17,784 bases of DNA from Ophiocordyceps camponoti-saundersi (nom. inval.) (Eukaryota; Ascomycota; Sordariomycetes; Hypocreales; Ophiocordycipitaceae): assembly GCA_003339415.1 (NCBI GenBank), contig PDHQ01000524.1, forward strand, positions 1 through 17,784, in the 5' to 3' direction. The notes under the pieces are model-generated. The model saw nothing but the letters and a program-made list of their open reading frames with translations. It was not told the DNA's origin and searched no databases. A program made the position numbers and the translations under genes. This document shows positions 15,775-17,784 of this stretch, piece after piece. Position 1 is the first letter of the stretch. The number at the start of each line of letters is the position of its first letter.

Positions 15775-17784
15775 GTTTATCCCCTAGGGGACAAGAAGAG
15801 CAGTTAACAGGTTTGTCCCCTAGGGGACAAGAAGAGCAGTTAACGGGTTTGTCCCCTAGGGGACAAGAAGAGCAGTTAACAGGTTTATCCCCTAGGGGAC
15901 AAGAAGAGCAGTTAACAGGTTTGTCCCTTAGGGGACAAGAAGAGCAGTCAACGGGTTTGTCCCTTAGGGGACAAGAAGAGCAGTTAACGGGTTTATCCCT
16001 TAGGGGACAAGACTAAGGGACAAGAAGAGCAGTTAACGGGTTTGTCCCCTAGGGGACAAGAAGAGCAGTCAACAGGTTTGTCCCCTAGGGGACAAGAAGA
16101 GCAGTTAACGGGTTTGTCCCCTAGGGGACAAGAAGAGCAGTTAACGGGTTTGTCCCCTAGGGGACAAGAAGAGCAGTTAACGGGTTTGTCCCCTAGGGGA
16201 CAAGAAGAGCAGTTAACGGGTTTATCCCTTAGGGGACAAGAAGAGCAGTTAACAGGTTTGTCCCCTAGGGGACAAGAAGAGCAGTTAATAAGTTTGTCCC
16301 TTAGGGGATAAGAAGAGCAGTTAACAAGTTTGTCCCTTAGGGGATAAGAAGAGCAGTTAACGGGTTTGTCCCTTAGGGGACAAGAAGAGCAGTTAACAGG
16401 TTTATCCCTTAGGGGATAAGAAGAGCAGTTAATAAGTTTGTCCCTTAGGGGACAAGAAGAGCAGTCAACGGGTTTGTCCCTTAGGGGACAAGAAGAGCAG
16501 TCAACAAGTTTATCCCCTAGGGGACAAGAAGAGCAGTTAACAAGTTTGTCCCTTAGGGGACAAGAAGAGCAGTTAACGGGTTTGTCCCTTAGGGGACAAG
16601 AAGAGCAGTCAACAAGTTTGTCCCTTAGGGGACAAGAAGAGCAGTTAACGGGTTTGTCCCTTAGGGGATAAGAAGAGCAGTCAACAGGTTTGTCCCCTAG
16701 GGGACAAGAAGAGCAGTTAACGGGTTTGTCCCTTAGGGGACAAGACTAAGGGATAAGAAGAGCAGTTAACGGGTTTGTCCCCTAGGGGACAAGAAGAGCA
16801 GTCAACAAGTTTGTCCCTTAGGGGACAAGAAGAGCAGTTAACGGGTTTGTCCCTTAGGGGACAAGACTAAGGGACAAGAAGAGCAGTTAACGGGTTTGTC
16901 CCCTAGGGGATAAGAAGAGCAGTCAACGGGTTTATCCCTTAGGGGACAAGAAGAGCAGTTAACAGGTTTGTCCCCTAGGGGACAAGAAGAGCAGTTAACG
17001 GGTTTGTCCCTTAGGGGACAAGACTAAGGGACAAGAAGAGCAGTCAACGGGTTTGTCCCCTAGGGGACAAGAAGAGCAGTCAACAAGTTTGTCCCTTAGG
17101 GGATAAGAAGAGCAGTCAACGGGTTTATCCCTTAGGGGACAAGACTAAGGGACAAGAAGAGCAGTCAACGGGTTTGTCCCCTAGGGGATAAGAAGAGCAG
17201 TCAACGGGTTTGTCCCTTAGGGGACAAGAAGAGCAGTTAACGGGTTTGTCCCCTAGGGGACAAGAAGAGACTAAGGGACAAGAAGAGCAGTCAACGGGTT
17301 TGTCCCCTAGGGGACAAGAAGAGCAGTCAACGGGTTTGTCCCCTAGGGGACAAGAAGAGCAGTTAACAAGTTTGTCCCCTAGGGGACAAGAAGAGCAGTT
17401 AACAAGTTTGTCCCTTAGGGGATAAGAAGAGCAGTCAACAAGTTTATCCCTTAGGGGATAAGAAGAGCAGTTAACGGGTTTGTCCCTTAGGGGACAAGAA
17501 GAGCAGTCAACAAGTTTATCCCTTAGGGGATAAGAAGAGCAGTTAACAAGTTTGTCCCTTAGGGGATAAGAAGAGCAGTTAACAAGTTTATCCCTTAGGG
17601 GATAAGAAGAGCAGTTAACGGGTTTGTCCCTTAGGGGACAAGAAGAGCAGTTAACGGGTTTGTCCCCTAGGGGACAAGAAGAGCAGTCAACGGGTTTGTC
17701 CCCTAGGGGACAAGAAGAGCAGTTAACGGGTTTGTCCCCTAGGGGACAAGAAGAGCAGTTAACAAGTTTGTCCCCTAGGGGACA
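15181..17784 (+). repeat. Large 36-bp palindromic minisatellite array, about 70 units, open at the right edge
   Basis: The unit is GGGGACAAGAAGAGCAG then TTAACGGGTTTGTCCCCTA. It holds the 16-bp perfect palindrome TGTCCCCTAGGGGACA and, in many units, the palindrome GTTAAC. Core variants are CCCCTAGGGG, CCCTTAGGGG and CCCCTAAGGG. Other variable sites are TGTCCC/TATCCC, GGGACA/GGGATA, GTCAAC/GTTAAC and ACGGG/ACAGG/ACAAG/ATAAG, nearly all transitions. The left end is mostly TATCCC/GGGATA and the right end mostly TGTCCC/GGGACA. Seven short partial units interrupt the phase (listed separately). A 36-bp period equals 12 codons, so some frames stay open; they look like by-products of the repeat. Confidence 0.95.
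15747..17287 (+). repeat. Seven partial units inside the 36-bp array
   Basis: Extra partial units begin at about 15747 (19 bp), 16012, 16745, 16866, 17023 and 17144 (13 bp each, from ACTAAGGGACAAG) and 17270 (18 bp). Each begins with (C)CTAAGGG, at or next to the centre of the palindrome. The distances between the 13-bp ones are 733, 121, 157 and 121 bp, exactly 36n + 13 (n = 20, 3, 4, 3). Confidence 0.85.

Noticed and set aside
15813..17425. Repetitive protein genes encoding SPRGQEEQLTGL units
   Set aside because: The period is a multiple of three, which keeps a phase open by itself. The frames end at partial units, have no unique domain, and the 202-bp modules (274 + 36n, not divisible by three) scramble the phase.
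15181..17784. CRISPR array, because of a regular 36-bp repeat
   Set aside because: Repeats are head to tail with no unique spacers, the context is fungal RIP, and there are no cas genes.
12961..17784. Telomere-like sequence, since CCCTTAGGG contains TTAGGG
   Set aside because: It occurs once per 36-bp unit as a transition variant of the CCCCTAGGGG palindrome, not as a TTAGGG tandem run. A subtelomeric location remains possible but is not shown.

Overview
The window looks like a heterochromatic, gene-poor block from a filamentous fungus, most likely an ascomycete. No intact conventional gene was found. Outside the satellite, CpA and TpG are almost absent, TpA is hugely over-represented and CpG is well kept. 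That is the signature of repeat-induced point mutation (RIP, CpA to TpA), not of methyl-CpG deamination. Old reading frames can still be followed because they are broken almost only by TAA and TAG, the products of CAA, CAG and TGG under RIP.

Left part (1-8060): remains of one mobile-element family. The best copy lies at about 2940-7850 and holds two divergent decayed genes. The minus-strand gene (about 4390-2937) is unrecognised. The plus-strand gene (about 4608-7319) carries a recognisable Ulp1-like (C48) cysteine-protease core with the family's His/Asp/Gln/Cys spacing. Three further 3'-end fragments of the family (1-260, about 505-1040, about 2226-2960) lie in the same orientation; two of them keep the C-terminal coding tail. 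A 14-bp motif close to TTAATTAAATAGTT is scattered at least eleven times, on both strands and in different reading frames, across 592-7645.

Middle (8060-12420): a diverged copy of the satellite (about 8112-8505), a patch that largely escaped RIP (about 8850-9460), a long unrecognised decayed plus-strand frame (about 9480-11160) with an internal duplication, and another decayed frame (about 11910-12420) that starts after a TATA-like box and runs straight into the satellite.

Right part (12426-17784, continuing past the window): a layered satellite. A 31-bp tandem array (six units) leads into eight composite modules. Each complete module is a 202-bp unique part plus a whole number of 36-bp units (6, 6, 2, 5, 3, 6). 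The eighth opens into an array of about 70 units reaching the window edge. Each 36-bp unit carries a 16-bp palindrome, TGTCCCCTAGGGGACA in its unmutated form. RIP-type changes fall from left to right, so the right end looks youngest. Open frames of up to 213 codons inside the array are by-products of a 36-bp (12-codon) period, not credible genes.
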